Of a stretch of DNA of 64,000 bases, positions 28,501 through 37,137 are shown piece after piece (within the stretch, counting starts at the first letter, position 1; every line of letters starts with the position of its first letter). Origin of the DNA: Salinibacterium sp. UTAS2018 (GTDB lineage: Bacteria; Actinomycetota; Actinomycetes; Actinomycetales; Microbacteriaceae). A program made the position numbers and the translations under genes. The stretch is taken from NCBI RefSeq assembly GCF_004118935.1, contig NZ_CP035375.1, positions 682,001 to 746,000 of the forward strand, given 5' to 3'. The notes beneath the pieces were generated by a model. It saw only the letters and a program-made list of their open reading frames with translations, ran no database searches and was not told the origin of the DNA.

Positions 28501-31500
28501 TCAGCGTCAGCGTCGGCGTCAGCGTCAACGACAGGCTCGGTGTCGGTGTCGGTGAGGTCCGCGGCCATTGAAGATGAAGTGGCCGATGCAAAGTCCGCAG
28601 TTTCTGCGGTCGCGGCCTCGACATCCGCAGTCTCATCAATGACGGGCAGCGTGATCGCGCCAGTCGGGTCCGAGTGTGCAGCGAACGGAATCTCGTCTTC
28701 GAAATCGGCCGGAGGCGACCACGACTCGCTGGGCGGCGGAACATCCCACGCGGGCAATTGAGCTGCCTTGGCAACCTCAGGCACGTCAGCAACCCCAGGC
28801 ACGTCAGCAACCTCGGGTTCGTCAGCAACCTCTGGAGTCTCTGCAACCGCAGGAACCTGGAGAAGGTCAGCAACCTCAGGTTCGTCGGCGATCTCTGAAG
28901 CCTCGGCGGCCTCCAGATCATCAGCGATCTCAGGCGCCTCTGCGATCTCAGGCGCCTCCGCGACAGCAGGGATTTCTTCGACCCCGGGAACCTCTGCAAC
29001 AGCACGAGTCTCAGCCACTTCAGTGGCCTCAGCGTTCACAGGCGCCGCTGCACTTTCGAGAGGCGCTTCACCGGCGCTGGCTGGGGCGTGGGCAGCACTA
29101 GCGAACTCTTCCGGCGCGTCCTTGGCAGCAGGAACATCAGCGGTAAGCCCGGTCGCCGCAGCAGGTACGCTGCCGTCGACGACGTCGGCAAACTCCGAAC
29201 GCACTTGATCGATGACCTGATCAGCAACGGGACCGCCACGCGAACGGAAGGTGGTCTCCCACTCCCGATATTCGCGCGCTTCTTCTTCGCGCAGACGCAA
29301 CTGCGCTTCGAGAACTTCGATAACGCTGAGGGTTCCCGTCGACTGGTTCGCGGGATTATCCGCCCAGGTCAACAATTCTTCGTCGGCCATAGAGCGGCGA
29401 GTGGGCGGAGTGGGCGCGTCATCTCCGTCGCTGGCAGCAGCGCTCGCGTCGGATTCGATCGAGATCTCAGCCGCGGGTTCGCTGGCAGTCGGCGCCTCGT
29501 CTTCTGCGGATCGCGTACTGGCCGCGACGGGTACGTCAACGTCCGACGAAGCATCATCGATGGTCGACTCGTCGTCAACCATCGACGCCTCATCAACACC
29601 CGACGTGAACTCGGAGGACGGAACCTCGATCGCTTCATCTGCTGCTGGAGAAGCCGGCGCTGCGGGCATCCGCGGAGCGAAGCTGGAAACAAACGGAGCG
29701 GCGGGGAGCGACTCTTCGGCTGGTGAAGCATCCTCAGCGGCGGGGAACAAGTCCTCGATGCGAGGAGCTGGCGCGTCAGGCGACGGAGCAAAGAAGGACT
29801 GACGCGGGGCAAACGGCGACTCGAAAACGACGGGAGGGGCTGTATCCTCTGCCGTTGTGTCTGCGGCGTCAGCGGCATCAGCAGCCACGACATCGGCCGG
29901 TTCTTCGCTGACCGCTGGCGCGGTGAACGAGGGCAGCGGGAAGTCTAAATCAGCAGCCGGAACCGTTGAGTCACTTGCTTCATCGGGCTGGCTAGCCGCA
30001 GCATCCGGAGCGACACTCTCGGACTCAGCGGGATGCACAGTGTCGGCGTCCGTCGTTGCTGCGGCGGCACTTTCGGGAGGAAGCGAAAGGAAGGCGCTGA
30101 CCTCATCGTCGCTAACAGGATTAGCCGCGACCGGTTCCACGGTCTCAGAGTCAGACAGATCGTATTCTACCGACTCTTCATCCACACTCAGGGCGGACGC
30201 GATGTCGTCATCCGCATCGATTGCATTCTCTGCACTCAATGACCATGGGGCGAGGGGCGGTGTGGTCGCGGTTACGTCTGGAGATTCCTCGAGAGCACGA
30301 TCGGACTCCAGCGCATCCTCACCGGCGGCTTCATTCTCCGAGGCGAGAGGTGGTGTGGATTGCGAGAGCGCGTCGAGGTCGTCGTGGGCCTCATCGCCGG
30401 GCGCAGGAGTCACCGGTGCAGGGGCATGTGCCGCGAAGAAATTCACGACGGAATCGAACGGGGCGTCATCGGCGGGCTCGTCGACGCTGAACGAACTTGA
30501 CATATCGCTAGCAGTAGAGCTCGGTTCATCGACGCTCTCGGCGGGGTCATCGACGCTCTCGGCGGGTTCATCGACGGTCTCGGCGGTTGCCCCTTCTCGG
30601 GAGTCGTCAGCGAAGGCAGCGACAAAGTCAAAACTGGCGTCGCCGCTCTCGACCGCTGCAGCAGAGTCAAATACCGGGGCCTCGGAACTCACACCATCTG
30701 CGGTGGAGTCGACAGCGTCCTCGACGGCATCAGCATCACTGGATTCGAGCGAGGTCGCAGGATTATTCGCTTCTCGGAACGCGGCGTCGAGGTCGAAGGC
30801 CGAAACACTTTCGACTAGCGGCGACTCCGCTGCGGCCTCTTCGACCTCGGCGGAAGCATCCGCTGGGGCGCCGTCGTGGTTGTCGGCGTCGTCGGCTACG
30901 GGAGCGATATCTGCACCATCGTGCTCAACGGCGTCTACAGGCTCTTCGGCGTTGACAGCGTCTCCGTCCGCCTCGGCTTCTTCGGCCGCAACGGCCGGCT
31001 CCTCGTCGTCGAGTGACAAAAGCCCATCGAGGCCAAGGTGGGGTACTTCGTCGGCCGTGGGCGTTTCCTTGCTATCGAGGTTCCACATCGGCGCACCCTC
31101 AACAACCGCTTCAACAGGAAGCGCAGCGGCGTCATCGACCGAGAGCTCGCTGGGCGTCGTCGGATCGGCCGGTGCCGGTGCAGCCGCTGCGGTTGCGGTA
31201 GGCGTTCCGACCTCAGGCTCGAGCGGTCCGAGCTTCCAGATGTGATTCGCGGGGGCGTCAGATGCTGCCTCGTCTGAGTCGGGCGCATCGCCAGCAACGT
31301 CAGAAGAAGGAGTCGCCCACATGGTCTCATCGAAGTCATCAGGCGATGCTGGAGGCGTGGGCACTGTGGCTTGAGGCTCATCAGGCGCGAAAAGTGACTC
31401 AAAACTGAACACCTCGTCGTCTGTCGAGGCCGCACTCAGGTCAAAAGCACCAGCGGACGGCACTCGTTCGTCAGTCGCGTCGTCCGCCGCATTCGCTTCT

Positions 31501-32129
31501 TCTTCAAGCGCCGCGAGTTCCGCTGCCGCCGCGGCCGCGTTCTCCGTCTCCGCCTCAGCGGGAGTTCGCCGACGGGAAATGCGCGAAGCAAAGAAATCGG
31601 GCGTGGTGTAGTCGGCCGGAATTCGGTAAGGGTCGTCGTCGTCGTCTGGCGAAGCAGTGGCTGAGGCATCAGCAGCTGGCTCCTCAGCGTTCACGGGCGC
31701 ATCCGAAATCTCTGGTGACTCGGGAGCATCAAGTTGCGGGACCGCTTGAGCGGGATCTGGTGCTGGCGCCATCGCCCAGGGAGGCATTCCTTGGCTGAGC
31801 GCATCTGCAATGTCAGAGCGCTGAAATTCTTCGTTCAAATCGAAGGGCGCACGAGGTGTTGCGCTGGCGGTTGGTGCCGCTGAGCCGTCACTTGTCGAGA
31901 CGGGATCGATTAGCTCTTCGTTGAGGGCAGCATCGAGATCGATAATGCCGTCGGCTGAGGCCTCGCTGAGGTCGACTCGACCGTCATCGCTCAGGTTGTC
32001 AGCCGGATCTGCATCGGAATTTTTCGTGGATGCAGCCTGCGGGAAAAGTAGATCGAACTCATGATTTGAAGACGTTTCGTCGTTCGCACCGTTCGCGTCG
32101 TCAACGTCGTCGTGGAATGCCATAGACAA
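25566..32129 (-). CDS. NCS1/cytosine-permease-like transporter with a giant acidic disordered N-terminal region, 2187 aa
   Basis: Residues from about 1690 to the end form a polytopic membrane protein of about 12 helices that resembles NCS1 purine/cytosine permeases: SGLEPTPVDRRIGHAARLF precedes helix 1 and YSGADIARY is in a middle helix. The preceding 1690 residues are dominated by Asp, Glu, Ala, Ser and Pro, with recurring FDL/FAP motifs, three kinds of in-frame tandem repeat, and a short more ordered segment near residues 910-970 (LLTWADNPANQS and a charged helix). There is no signal peptide, so this region should be cytoplasmic. The whole is one open frame without stop or frameshift. Substrate is unknown. 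A common NCS1 permease is about 450-500 residues. Confidence 0.85.
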   Translation of the reverse strand: MSMAFHDDVDDANGANDETSSNHEFDLLFPQAASTKNSDADPADNLSDDGRVDLSEASADGIIDLDAALNEELIDPVSTSDGSAAPTASATPRAPFDLNEEFQRSDIADALSQGMPPWAMAPAPDPAQAVPQLDAPESPEISDAPVNAEEPAADASATASPDDDDDPYRIPADYTTPDFFASRISRRRTPAEAETENAAAAAAELAALEEEANAADDATDERVPSAGAFDLSAASTDDEVFSFESLFAPDEPQATVPTPPASPDDFDETMWATPSSDVAGDAPDSDEAASDAPANHIWKLGPLEPEVGTPTATAAAAPAPADPTTPSELSVDDAAALPVEAVVEGAPMWNLDSKETPTADEVPHLGLDGLLSLDDEEPAVAAEEAEADGDAVNAEEPVDAVEHDGADIAPVADDADNHDGAPADASAEVEEAAAESPLVESVSAFDLDAAFREANNPATSLESSDADAVEDAVDSTADGVSSEAPVFDSAAAVESGDASFDFVAAFADDSREGATAETVDEPAESVDDPAESVDEPSSTASDMSSSFSVDEPADDAPFDSVVNFFAAHAPAPVTPAPGDEAHDDLDALSQSTPPLASENEAAGEDALESDRALEESPDVTATTPPLAPWSLSAENAIDADDDIASALSVDEESVEYDLSDSETVEPVAANPVSDDEVSAFLSLPPESAAAATTDADTVHPAESESVAPDAAASQPDEASDSTVPAADLDFPLPSFTAPAVSEEPADVVAADAADAADTTAEDTAPPVVFESPFAPRQSFFAPSPDAPAPRIEDLFPAAEDASPAEESLPAAPFVSSFAPRMPAAPASPAADEAIEVPSSEFTSGVDEASMVDDESTIDDASSDVDVPVAASTRSAEDEAPTASEPAAEISIESDASAAASDGDDAPTPPTRRSMADEELLTWADNPANQSTGTLSVIEVLEAQLRLREEEAREYREWETTFRSRGGPVADQVIDQVRSEFADVVDGSVPAAATGLTADVPAAKDAPEEFASAAHAPASAGEAPLESAAAPVNAEATEVAETRAVAEVPGVEEIPAVAEAPEIAEAPEIADDLEAAEASEIADEPEVADLLQVPAVAETPEVADEPEVADVPGVADVPEVAKAAQLPAWDVPPPSESWSPPADFEDEIPFAAHSDPTGAITLPVIDETADVEAATAETADFASATSSSMAADLTDTDTEPVVDADADADADAETGTDPVVEADVEVEPTPEVEVAAVVPAAEESSPEPEPAPELQVSEEHTAPAPLFDPASGLLSFSSAAPEVAVAPETRETPESLQVSAASELPESTEVLETEAPATDISPEESPASAESNGEAPAVADEPTPAPLAFEDPFAAAAAPAPSAPAEPVSFAGQAAPEFPADEDGDYDELPFAPPALVQPDVAPRVPRANLDEQVSFGDFGFAPPPADVSPVDVHAASADEEPIAAPFAFDLSADTHLPDASESVIDGAGSVAQETEADEIPAPANDDELAEAIDPAVEPTPDIAAEAAPVFSFASTENPHYVASSPINFDDLLKADDLDDADDADVDADEPETDPLLALLANAAPPMQGDPLSELQTGSIAVNQVTFEAESDDAVDDSDRLTYSTDLSADVSDAPAANSVLDDDEIPFATGALGAAAAGTVAAAALTSQPAPATEAAPFLVPADAPATAEAAPAPSVPQPVALSTAVVSQQPLGLDEVAPTAQKVFSLEESGLEPTPVDRRIGHAARLFWLWFAANSSIVSLGLGAAVFAVGMSLRQSIVAILAGVALSFIPLGLTTLAGKRSGQPTMVVSRASFGVLGNIAPSVVALIARLFWGAVLLWVLASSVAIVLVGSGLNGGLGDRQLLLIALALSFLVALVIAFAGYPLFARIQLILSIISGVLVVGLIGFTAQYIDISQALTTPDGSWLLTITGAVLVFSFLGLVWAYSGADIARYQRPSSSGGASMLSATFGAALPAFALIAYGALLAASDPAIARGFLASPLDTLMLLLPSWYPIPLLLAAALSLLSGITLSLYSGGFALQAIGVRVPRQWSIVIVAVLLGALAILFAFGVNGGINELFRDVATTLAVPTAAWAGIFASETMIRTRKLDSAALLSRGGVYGDVRWVNLSAFVVISVIGFALTSATISWLSWQGYGFTALGVDLTSELAGTDLGVLVALGLGLLTPLAAGIPAIRRQEAEQAERAPRPA
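28496..28532 (-). repeat. (Asp-Ala)n coding repeat in the giant protein
   Basis: Six-base units of the type GTCAGC/GTCGGC are repeated and encode a DADADADA run on the minus strand. They lie inside the disordered region. Confidence 0.75.
28774..28971 (-). repeat. About eleven 18-base tandem coding repeats in the giant protein
   Basis: Units such as ACGTCAGCAACCCCAGGC recur every 18 bases with drift, with one longer unit near 28855. On the minus strand they encode six-residue units of the type EVADVP or EIAEAP. The phase never breaks the frame. Confidence 0.8.
30526..30588 (-). repeat. Three 21-base tandem coding repeats in the giant protein
   Basis: Units beginning TCATCGACGCTCTCGGCGGG repeat at 30526, 30547 and 30568 with one to three differences. 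They encode seven-residue units of the type PAESVDD. Confidence 0.85.
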
Positions 32130-32276
32130 ACTCTAAGGTGAGACCAATGCTTTGCGGGTATGACTAGCCGTTATTAGCACAGTTACCCCAACAAATTGGT
32201 TCGCGATCCGAGCGGAACTCTTAACGCCGTGCGGGTTCGAGGCGACCTTGCTGCACGACGGATCAAGGCCGGGACG

Positions 32277-32309
32277 CAGAAAACCCCCGTCAGTGACGGG
32301 GGTTTTCTG
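32277..32309 (-). terminator. Strong terminator hairpin after tRNA-Val
   Basis: CAGAAAACCCCCGTCA and its complement TGACGGGGGTTTTCTG form a nearly perfect stem with A and T flanks, so it can end transcription in both directions. It lies seven bases after the tRNA-Val 3' end and insulates it from the giant gene. Confidence 0.85.
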
Positions 32310-32315
32310 TTGCGG

Positions 32316-32388
32316 TGGGCCCTACCGGGATCGAACCGATGACATCCACGGTGTAAACGTGGCGCTCTACCAGCTGAGCTAAAGGCCC
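32316..32388 (-). tRNA. tRNA-Val (anticodon UAC)
   Basis: The minus strand folds as a full cloverleaf: acceptor GGGCCTT with AGGGCCC, D-arm TAGCTCAGCTGGTAGAGC, anticodon stem CCACG/CGTGG with loop TTTACAC, and T-arm GGTTCGATCC. The anticodon TAC reads valine codons. The terminal CCA is not encoded. Confidence 0.95.
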
Positions 32389-32466
32389 GCAGCGACGCAA
32401 TGCGAAGCAGCGCTCGATAATGCTACACGGGATTTGAGCGGCGGTTGCACACCCACCCTCAAACGG

Positions 32467-32940
32467 TCAGCGACGCTCAGATGAAAGCCGCTCGATTGCC
32501 CGCTGGTAGTCAGCAAACTGGCGCGGCTCGCCCAATTGAGACGAGATGACGTCGCGGACAATTCCGTTGATATCAATCAAAAAGCTCGACCGGCGGGCAA
32601 AGCCCTTCTCGTCGAGAAAAACTCCGAATGATTGCGCGACTGCGCCGTGGGGCCAGAAATCTGAGAGCAGCGAGAGACTGATGCTCTCGGCATCGGACCA
32701 GGCTCGCAGTGTGGCGGCAGAATCCACCGAAATCACGACGACTTCGACCCCGGCACTGGCCGCCACATCATGCCAGTCATCGAGTTGGACAAGCTCTTGA
32801 GAGCACACAGGAGAGAAAGCCAACGGCAGAAACACGACGAGAACGGCGCGACGCGTCAAAAGTTCCCGCGAATCGATCGATTGGCCGTGCTGATTGCGCA
32901 ACACAAAGCTTGGCGCACGCGTCCCCGGCGTAATCGACAT
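32467..32940 (-). CDS. AhpE-like 1-Cys peroxiredoxin, 157 aa
   Basis: The peroxidatic motif is FLPLAFSPVCSQEL with Cys46, close to the AhpE pattern PxxxTxxC but with Ser in place of the usual Thr. It is the only cysteine, so a mycothiol or thioredoxin partner is needed for recycling. The ATG at 32940 has AAAGG six bases upstream. It is divergent from aceE; in M. tuberculosis ahpE is also close to aceE (from memory). Confidence 0.9.
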   Translation of the reverse strand: MSITPGTRAPSFVLRNQHGQSIDSRELLTRRAVLVVFLPLAFSPVCSQELVQLDDWHDVAASAGVEVVVISVDSAATLRAWSDAESISLSLLSDFWPHGAVAQSFGVFLDEKGFARRSSFLIDINGIVRDVISSQLGEPRQFADYQRAIERLSSERR

Positions 32941-33117
32941 ACACAACCTTTCGTGAAAACTGAGCGAATGCCCTGTGTTTACGGGAGAAAAAGCCCCGGT
33001 TCGAATCTTGCCGCATTCGACAACTAGAATCGGTGGGCGTAGTCGATCCCATCACATCCGCAACCCGGTAGTGCCTCGACTCGCACGACTCTGTTCTCTA
33101 CACGAAAGAGGTCAACG

Positions 33118-35844
33118 GTGACGGTAAACGACCAGGACCCATACTCGGTAACCAACACCGACAAGGACCCGGAGGAGACCGCCGAGTGGAACGAATCACT
33201 CGACTCCCTCGTTGCAGCACAAGGACACGAGCGCGGTCGCGAGATCATGCTCAGTCTTCTCAAGCGTTCCAAAGATTTGCATCTTGGTGTCCCGATGGTC
33301 CCGACTACGGACTACATCAACACCATCGCTAAGGATGATGAACCCGAGTTCCCCGGCGACGAAAAGCTTGAACGTCGCTACCGCGCGTGGATCCGGTGGA
33401 ACGCCGCAATCACGGTGCACCGCGCGCAACGCCCCGGCGTCGGCGTTGGCGGTCACATCTCGACGTACGCGTCGTCTGCCGCGCTTTACGAAGTAGGCCA
33501 CAACCACTTCTTCCGTGGCGCAGACCACGAGAGCGGTGGAGACCAGATCTTCTATCAGGGTCACGCCTCCCCCGGCATGTACGCCCGCGCCTTCCTCGAA
33601 GGTCGCCTGAGCGAGGACCAGCTTCTGGGCTTCCGCCAAGAGAAGTCGCAGGCTCCGAACGGTATTTCGAGCTACCCGCACCCGCGGCTCATGCCCGAGT
33701 TCTGGCAGTTCCCGACGGTTTCGATGGGCCTCGGCCCGATCAACGCGATCTACCAGGCTCAGAACAACAAGTACATCAGCAACCGCGGCATCAAGGATGT
33801 CTCCGATAAGCAAGTCTGGGCATTCCTCGGCGACGGCGAGATGGATGAGGTTGAAAGCCGCGGAGCCCTGCAATGGGCCGCCAACGAAAAGCTCGACAAC
33901 CTGAACTTCGTCATCAACTGCAACCTGCAGCGCCTCGACGGCCCTGTTCGCGGTAACGGCAAGATCGTTCAAGAGCTCGAGAGCTTCTTCCGCGGTGCTG
34001 GCTGGAACGTCATCAAGGTCATTTGGGGCCGCGAGTGGGACGACCTGCTCGCCAACGACCATGAGGGTGCCCTGCGCGACCTCATGAACCGCACGCCCGA
34101 TGGCGACTACCAGACCTACAAGGCTGAGTCTGGAGCCTACGTTCGCGAAAACTTCTTCGGCCGCGACCCCCGCACGCTGAAGATGGTCGAGCACCTGAGC
34201 GACGACCAGGTCTGGAACCTCAAGCGCGGTGGCCACGACTACCGCAAGGTTTACGCCGCTTTCAAGGCAGCGAGTGAGCACAAGGGCCAGCCGACGGTCA
34301 TCTTGGCGAAGACGGTCAAGGGCTACGGCCTCGGTCCCAGCTTCGAGGGGCGCAACGCGACCCACCAGATGAAGAAGATGACGCTTGCTAACCTCAAGCA
34401 GTTCCGCGACGAGATGCACATCCCCATTACGGATGCGGCGCTTGAAGCTGATCCCTACCAGCCGCCGTTCTACCACCCCGGTAACGACGACGAGGGCATC
34501 CAGTACCTGCAGGAGCGTCGCCGCGAACTCGGTGGCTACGTTCCCGAGCGTCGCAGCAAGTACACGCAGATCGAGCTTCCTGAAGCGAAGACCTACGACA
34601 TCGTCAAAAGGGGTTCCGGAAAGCAAGAGATCGCCACCACCATGGCGTTCGCTCGTCTGCTGAAAGACCTCCTGCGCGATAAGTCGATCGGTAACCGCAT
34701 CGTGCCGATCATTCCGGATGAGGCACGCACGTTCGGCATGGACGCGTACTTCCCGACCGCCAAGATTTACAACCCGGCCGGGCAGCACTACACCTCGGTA
34801 GACCGCGAGCAATTGCTGGCCTACAAGGAGAGCCCGCAGGGTCAGATCGTGCACGTCGGCATCAACGAGGCGGGCGCCTTCGCTGCGTTCACCGCGGTTG
34901 GCACCTCGTACGCGACTCACGGCGAACCGTTGATTCCGGTATATGTCTTCTACTCGATGTTTGGGTTCCAGCGCACGGGCGATGCCATGTGGGCTGCTGG
35001 CGACCAAATGGCGCGCGGCTTCATCATGGGAGCGACGGCCGGTCGTACGACACTGACAGGTGAAGGTCTGCAGCACGCTGACGGACACTCGATTCTGTTG
35101 GCATCCACCAATCCTGCGGTCATCAGCTATGACGCTGCTTACGGCTACGAACTGGGCCACATTGTGCGCGCCGGTATCGAACGCATGTACGGCGGCAAGC
35201 ACGAAGACCCCAACGTTATGTACTACCTCACCTTGTACAACGAGCCTCTCGTTCAGCCCGCTGAGCCCGAGAACTTTGACGTTGAGGGCGCGCTTAAGGG
35301 CATCTATCACCTGTCATCGCCGACTATCACTGGCCCGCGGGCACAGTTGATGGCGTCAGGCGTGGCCGTTCCCTGGGCTCTCGAAGCTCAGCAGATTTTG
35401 GCTACGGACTGGGGCGTTGCCGCTGACGTGTGGTCAGTCACATCCTGGACTGAGCTGCGCCGCGAGGGGCTTGCTGCAGAAGAACATAACTTCCTCCACC
35501 CCAACGACGAAGCTCGTGTTCCTTATCTGACGACGAAGCTCGCGGATGCTAAGGGACCATTTGTCGCCGTAACTGACTTCATGCACGCGGTCCCCGACCA
35601 GATTCGTGCTTTTGTTCCCGGTGACTTTGCGACCTTGGGTGCCGACGACTTCGGTTTCTCGGACACCCGCGCAGCTGCCCGTCGCTTCTTCAAGATCGAT
35701 AGCCACTCGCTGGTTGTTCGCACCTTGCAGTCGCTCGTAAAGCGCGGCGAGATGGACCCGGCTGTGCTTTCTCAAGCAATTGAGCAGTACGACCTCCACG
35801 ACGTCAACGCTGGTACCACCGGTTCTGCCGGCGGCGAAAGCTAG
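33118..35844 (+). CDS. aceE: Pyruvate dehydrogenase E1 component, homodimeric type, 908 aa
   Basis: AceE decarboxylates pyruvate with thiamine diphosphate and acetylates the lipoyl arm of E2. The thiamine-binding motif runs from [16 protein letters not shown] to [19 protein letters not shown]. Upstream HxxH-type residues are in [16 protein letters not shown], and the C-terminal domain starts at [15 protein letters not shown]. Full length for the actinobacterial and gamma-proteobacterial type. The GTG start has AAAGAGG six bases upstream. The E2 and E3 partners are encoded at 6.4-9.4 kb. The FasR-like regulator follows at once. Confidence 0.97.
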   Translation: MTVNDQDPYSVTNTDKDPEETAEWNESLDSLVAAQGHERGREIMLSLLKRSKDLHLGVPMVPTTDYINTIAKDDEPEFPGDEKLERRYRAWIRWNAAITVHRAQRPGVGVGGHISTYASSAALYEVGHNHFFRGADHESGGDQIFYQGHASPGMYARAFLEGRLSEDQLLGFRQEKSQAPNGISSYPHPRLMPEFWQFPTVSMGLGPINAIYQAQNNKYISNRGIKDVSDKQVWAFLGDGEMDEVESRGALQWAANEKLDNLNFVINCNLQRLDGPVRGNGKIVQELESFFRGAGWNVIKVIWGREWDDLLANDHEGALRDLMNRTPDGDYQTYKAESGAYVRENFFGRDPRTLKMVEHLSDDQVWNLKRGGHDYRKVYAAFKAASEHKGQPTVILAKTVKGYGLGPSFEGRNATHQMKKMTLANLKQFRDEMHIPITDAALEADPYQPPFYHPGNDDEGIQYLQERRRELGGYVPERRSKYTQIELPEAKTYDIVKRGSGKQEIATTMAFARLLKDLLRDKSIGNRIVPIIPDEARTFGMDAYFPTAKIYNPAGQHYTSVDREQLLAYKESPQGQIVHVGINEAGAFAAFTAVGTSYATHGEPLIPVYVFYSMFGFQRTGDAMWAAGDQMARGFIMGATAGRTTLTGEGLQHADGHSILLASTNPAVISYDAAYGYELGHIVRAGIERMYGGKHEDPNVMYYLTLYNEPLVQPAEPENFDVEGALKGIYHLSSPTITGPRAQLMASGVAVPWALEAQQILATDWGVAADVWSVTSWTELRREGLAAEEHNFLHPNDEARVPYLTTKLADAKGPFVAVTDFMHAVPDQIRAFVPGDFATLGADDFGFSDTRAAARRFFKIDSHSLVVRTLQSLVKRGEMDPAVLSQAIEQYDLHDVNAGTTGSAGGES

Positions 35845-35895
35845 GCAAAAACAATTCCCCCGGTACAGAAGACCAAGGCGCAAACGCTCGCTTGG

Positions 35896-37044
35896 TTGCG
35901 TGTCATCTCGGGCGAACTATCGACGGCGACGCTCAAGCGTCTTGAGGACACGCTGCCCTGGTACGGAGAAATCCCACCAGGGCGGCGTTCCGCCGTTGGG
36001 CTCGTCGCTCAGGCCGGAATTACCAGCTTCATTAGCTGGTTTGAAGACCCCACTTCTACCCCGTGGATCGCGGCCGACGTTTTCGGCGCGGCCCCCCGCG
36101 AGCTTTTGCGGTCGGTGTCGTTGCTCCAAACTTTGCAGCTCATCCGCATTGCGGTCGAAGTTGTTGAAGCGCGAGTCAAGGCTGACGACGACGTACTTCG
36201 CGAAGCGATTCTGCTGTACTCGCGCGAGGTCGCATTCGCTGCCGCCGATGTATACGCTCGCGCTGCTGAAGCGCGCGGACTGTGGGATGCACGTCTCGAG
36301 GCTCTCGTCGTCGACTCGATTCTCAGTGGCGAGTACGACAACGAACTCCCCAGCCGCATTGCGGCTCTGGGCTGGAACGGTCACGGCGAGGTCTGTGTAC
36401 TCGTGGGCACCTCCCCACGCATGCTCGACGTCGACCAGTTGCGACGTACCGCGCGTCACCTCGACGCCGACGTTCTCATTGGCGTGCAAGGCTCTCGACT
36501 GGTGCTCGTCATCGGCCGTGCGGCTCCACGCTCGGAGAAGGCCGAAGACGACCAACCTCTACCCTTCATTACGATCGCGGAGCAACTCGAGCCTGGCTTT
36601 GGTAGCGGCCATCTCGTGCTCGGCCCTGAAGTGCCGAGCCTTGTCGATGCCTCCAAGAGCGCTAAAGCAGCTCTAGCCGGTTTTGCAGTGGCGCGCTCGT
36701 GGCGCAACGCTCCCCGACCGACGTTGGCAAACGATCTGTTGCCGGAACGCGCTTTTGCTGGAGATCCCCTCGCTCGCTCCACTCTCATCAACAAGATCTA
36801 CAAGCCGCTTCAGGCTCACTCCACTGACCTCCTCACGACGTTATGGTGCTACCTCGACAACGGTCGGTCGCTCGAGGCCACTGCGCGGGAACTGTTTGTG
36901 CATCCCAACACCGTTCGTTACCGCTTGAAGCGAGTCAGCGAAGTCATCGGCTGGGATGCGACCGGAGCGCGCGAAGCGTTGATCTTGCAAGCGGCCCTCA
37001 TCGTGGGTTCAATTTCTGATCCCGAGCCTGGACGCACCCGCTAA
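35896..37044 (+). CDS. fasR: PucR-type helix-turn-helix regulator, FasR-like (fatty acid synthesis), at least 382 aa
   Basis: The C-terminal 60 residues form a PucR helix-turn-helix (GRSLEATARELFVHPNTVRYRL). The middle part has a GGDEF-like fold seen in this family. Its place between aceE and fabD matches FasR of Streptomyces and Rv2242, activators of fatty acid synthesis genes. The first standard start in frame is TTG at 35896, without a ribosome site. The frame stays open upstream to 35845 and encodes a conserved-looking KTKAQTLAWLRVISGE. A rare ATT start at 35854, or coupling to the end of aceE, is therefore possible. Confidence 0.85.
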   Translation: MRVISGELSTATLKRLEDTLPWYGEIPPGRRSAVGLVAQAGITSFISWFEDPTSTPWIAADVFGAAPRELLRSVSLLQTLQLIRIAVEVVEARVKADDDVLREAILLYSREVAFAAADVYARAAEARGLWDARLEALVVDSILSGEYDNELPSRIAALGWNGHGEVCVLVGTSPRMLDVDQLRRTARHLDADVLIGVQGSRLVLVIGRAAPRSEKAEDDQPLPFITIAEQLEPGFGSGHLVLGPEVPSLVDASKSAKAALAGFAVARSWRNAPRPTLANDLLPERAFAGDPLARSTLINKIYKPLQAHSTDLLTTLWCYLDNGRSLEATARELFVHPNTVRYRLKRVSEVIGWDATGAREALILQAALIVGSISDPEPGRTR

Positions 37045-37137
37045 CGTTCCGCCCTTTGGTGAGTTCACACAACGATCCCGTCGAGCTTTGGTGGGGTCAT
37101 CCAAGCGATTCCGACGAAAGATTGGCAGACTAGCTAA

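Noticed and set aside
28774..28971. Regular repeats that might suggest a CRISPR array
   Set aside because: Units are 18 bases, contiguous, without unique spacers, and in frame within a coding region.
29857..31245. Long Ser/Ala-rich frame on the plus strand opposite the disordered tail of the giant protein
   Set aside because: Low-complexity coding sequence stays open on the complementary strand. The minus strand continues unbroken into the permease domain and is the better gene.
33196..35310. A 704-codon open frame on the minus strand opposite aceE
   Set aside because: It is an antisense shadow of the high-GC aceE gene; it has no family motifs and composition follows the third-codon pattern of aceE.
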